From Druceiella hillmani (Eukaryota > Arthropoda > Insecta > Lepidoptera > Hepialidae): DNA of 64,000 bases. Positions 62,292 to 64,000 of the stretch are shown here, piece after piece. Within the stretch, counting starts at the first letter, position 1. Every line of letters begins with the position of its first letter. The notes under the pieces were generated by a model. The model was not told the DNA's origin and searched no databases. It was given only the letters and a program-made list of their open reading frames with translations. The stretch is taken from contig JAYKKI010000095.1 in the NCBI GenBank assembly GCA_039881145.1, forward strand, positions 5,097,501 to 5,161,500, given 5' to 3'. The position numbers were made by a program, and so were the translations under genes.

Positions 62292-64000
62292 ATTGTTTCT
62301 TTATTCCTTTAATTTTATTTCAAATCGTTGCGACGGTTTATCAAATTTTGTTATTAAATGAAATAGATGCTTAAATCTCAAATAAGGACTTTCATAAAAT
62401 AAATAATCTATTACTAATATGTTGTTTAATATTTATCAATAATAAATTTTTAATTATAAACTTATGTCTTCTTATGCCTAAATACTTAACTGTTGTCTGC
62501 CCACGTAAACATTTTAATTAGATACTATAAGGTAACTTGAAGTCGACCTTAATATAGATATCATTTAGCTTATATTAAACAAGTAGATAAAAGGATCAGA
62601 AAAAAAGTAAATTACAGTTAATTAATAATAACAAAGGGTCAAATATAATTACAAGAATGCTATTAACAATAGTAATAATAATAGTGAAATATTTATTTAT
62701 CAACCAACGCTTCGTTAATTTAGATTAAAATTAATCGAACAAACTAAAACACGGATAAAATATTTAAAATCTTTTTTATTTTCGTTCTAACTCCAATGAA
62801 ATAATGTTTTTAATTTAATAACAAAAACCGGCAAATATTTGCTAGAACATGAGTAGATTAGGGTTCGGCAGTTGTATGGAATTATTGCTGCAAGTTAGCG
62901 GACATAATTTTATTTGAAAACTAATAAAATTTTTAGAATTAGATTTTTCTCAAGTACGGTTGAAAAGTTAGTGGGCGAGGGATAAAACAGTTTGTACCCT
63001 ATGAAATCTCGACTTCATTTCAAAAGACCCAACCAACAGCACCCCATTCCTGGGAATGCGTGAAAAAAAATGTTTAGTCCCACGTTACATATAGGGAAGC
63101 ATTTTAACGAAATTTTGCTATATATTGGAATCACCACACGAAACATGTACTTGTGTAATTTGTTGGCCATATTTATAAAACTTTAGAAATTGTGTGGCTG
63201 ATCGAGGGATGGGCGGGCGGGCTTACGGATGGACATAACGGAATTATAAGGATCCCTCGCTTCACTGAAAAACTCTAAAAAAGTTAATAACGAGATCATA
63301 TTTTGCATGAAACCGGATAATCATAGACTCTGTATAACGTTGCGTGTCAGTAGCCGATCAACCCTGTCCATAACTTCAAAACTGATAACCTTAAGTAAAG
63401 TATATTAATTCAACTCACCATCCTTGCTGTCGACAGCAATCTACATTCACCTCATAAAGTAGTATCAAATATTATACTTAACGCGATAGCAGCCAAGAAA
63501 AACACATGCGTGACTAAAAGCAATAAATTTAGCATTAAGCTGTACTGCAGAGTAATCATTAAAAATAACTAACAGATTGTCGACTTAAAGATCAAATAGA
63601 CACCATGTACTTAATGGAAATAAAATTAATAACGAAACGTTACTTGCAAATTTTATAGCCACATTGATTTATGACTCAAATTGACGGCATTGGTAGCTGC
63701 CTCTCGACTCAATATGGAGTCTTACTTATGCTTATAAATTATACATAAATTACTTGTAAATGTAATTACTGATTGAATTTAAATAATATATTTTTGTGTA
63801 TAGAAACATAATATACAGAGGCAAAAACAAATATGGCTCTTATTCAACATCTCGCTTTTGCTCTTCTTACAAACATTTAATTTTTTTATGCATGCTGTAA
63901 AAATTAATATTTTAGTAATTTTCACTTTGATGCAATCTTATCTTATAGATTTTTCCATATTTTATAATATTACCTATAGATATAATAAAAGTAAAGGAGG
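62292..64000. other. AT-rich non-coding end of the window
   Basis: No gene is supported. 62940-63260 is less AT-rich and ends GGATGGACATAACGGAATTA then TAAGGATCCC. It resembles the ending of a common lepidopteran dispersed repeat (GACATGACG..CTATAAGGGTTCC). Nothing else was recognised. Confidence 0.35.

Overview
This is a 64 kb piece of an AT-rich insect nuclear genome. It is most likely lepidopteran (moth or butterfly). The evidence is split genes with canonical GT-AG introns, a short run of the CCTAA insect telomere motif, a Lep1-like Helitron, and many decayed DNA transposons (mariner, Tc1, hAT, PIF/Harbinger, piggyBac). No bacterial operons, rRNA genes, confident tRNA genes or CRISPR arrays were seen. 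The order-level call rests on these repeat signatures and is an inference.

1-35.6 kb: one complete minus-strand gene. I assembled it by hand from 11 exons (ATG at 35611, stop at 1721). All exon junctions keep frame. The 523-residue product belongs to the ANL adenylating superfamily (4-coumarate:CoA ligase / firefly-luciferase-like acyl-CoA synthetases). It keeps the ATP-binding and both catalytic-lysine motifs, but the normally conserved A8-hinge glycine is Asn and there is no peroxisomal SKL-type tail. Its introns hold nearly all recognisable transposon debris: a hAT element with BED-finger and transposase remnants, three mariner remnants, a Tc1 remnant, a Harbinger element nested in an older repeat, a decayed piggyBac and a compact piggyBac-type element with intact TTAA ends, Helitron-like elements, and three copies of an unusual long-hairpin element (a fourth lies just downstream of the gene). 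Intron 3 also carries an unrecognised gene-like remnant followed by a 30-bp array in which almost every unit contains GTAAGT.

35.6-40.2 kb: spacer between two divergently arranged genes, with long (AT)n microsatellites.

40.2-41.8 kb: a CpG- and GC-rich, apparently intronless plus-strand gene for a 263-residue protein with a Pro/Ala-rich centre. I do not recognise the family. Two short upstream ORFs precede the chosen ATG, and AATAAA follows the stop.

41.8-64 kb: no supported protein gene. The stretch holds a three-copy repeat at 48.2 kb, a Tc1/mariner-type MITE candidate at 50.6 kb, a 100-bp-arm perfect hairpin at 54.8 kb, a 26-bp hairpin at 55.5 kb, three tandem arrays (about 221 bp x4, 60 bp with higher-order structure, 190 bp x4) between 57 and 61.5 kb, and a long inverted repeat at 62 kb.

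The two genes show no evident functional link. The most unusual repeat is the hairpin family: asymmetric ends with 11-12 bp direct repeats flanking three of four copies do not fit the common TIR transposon classes.
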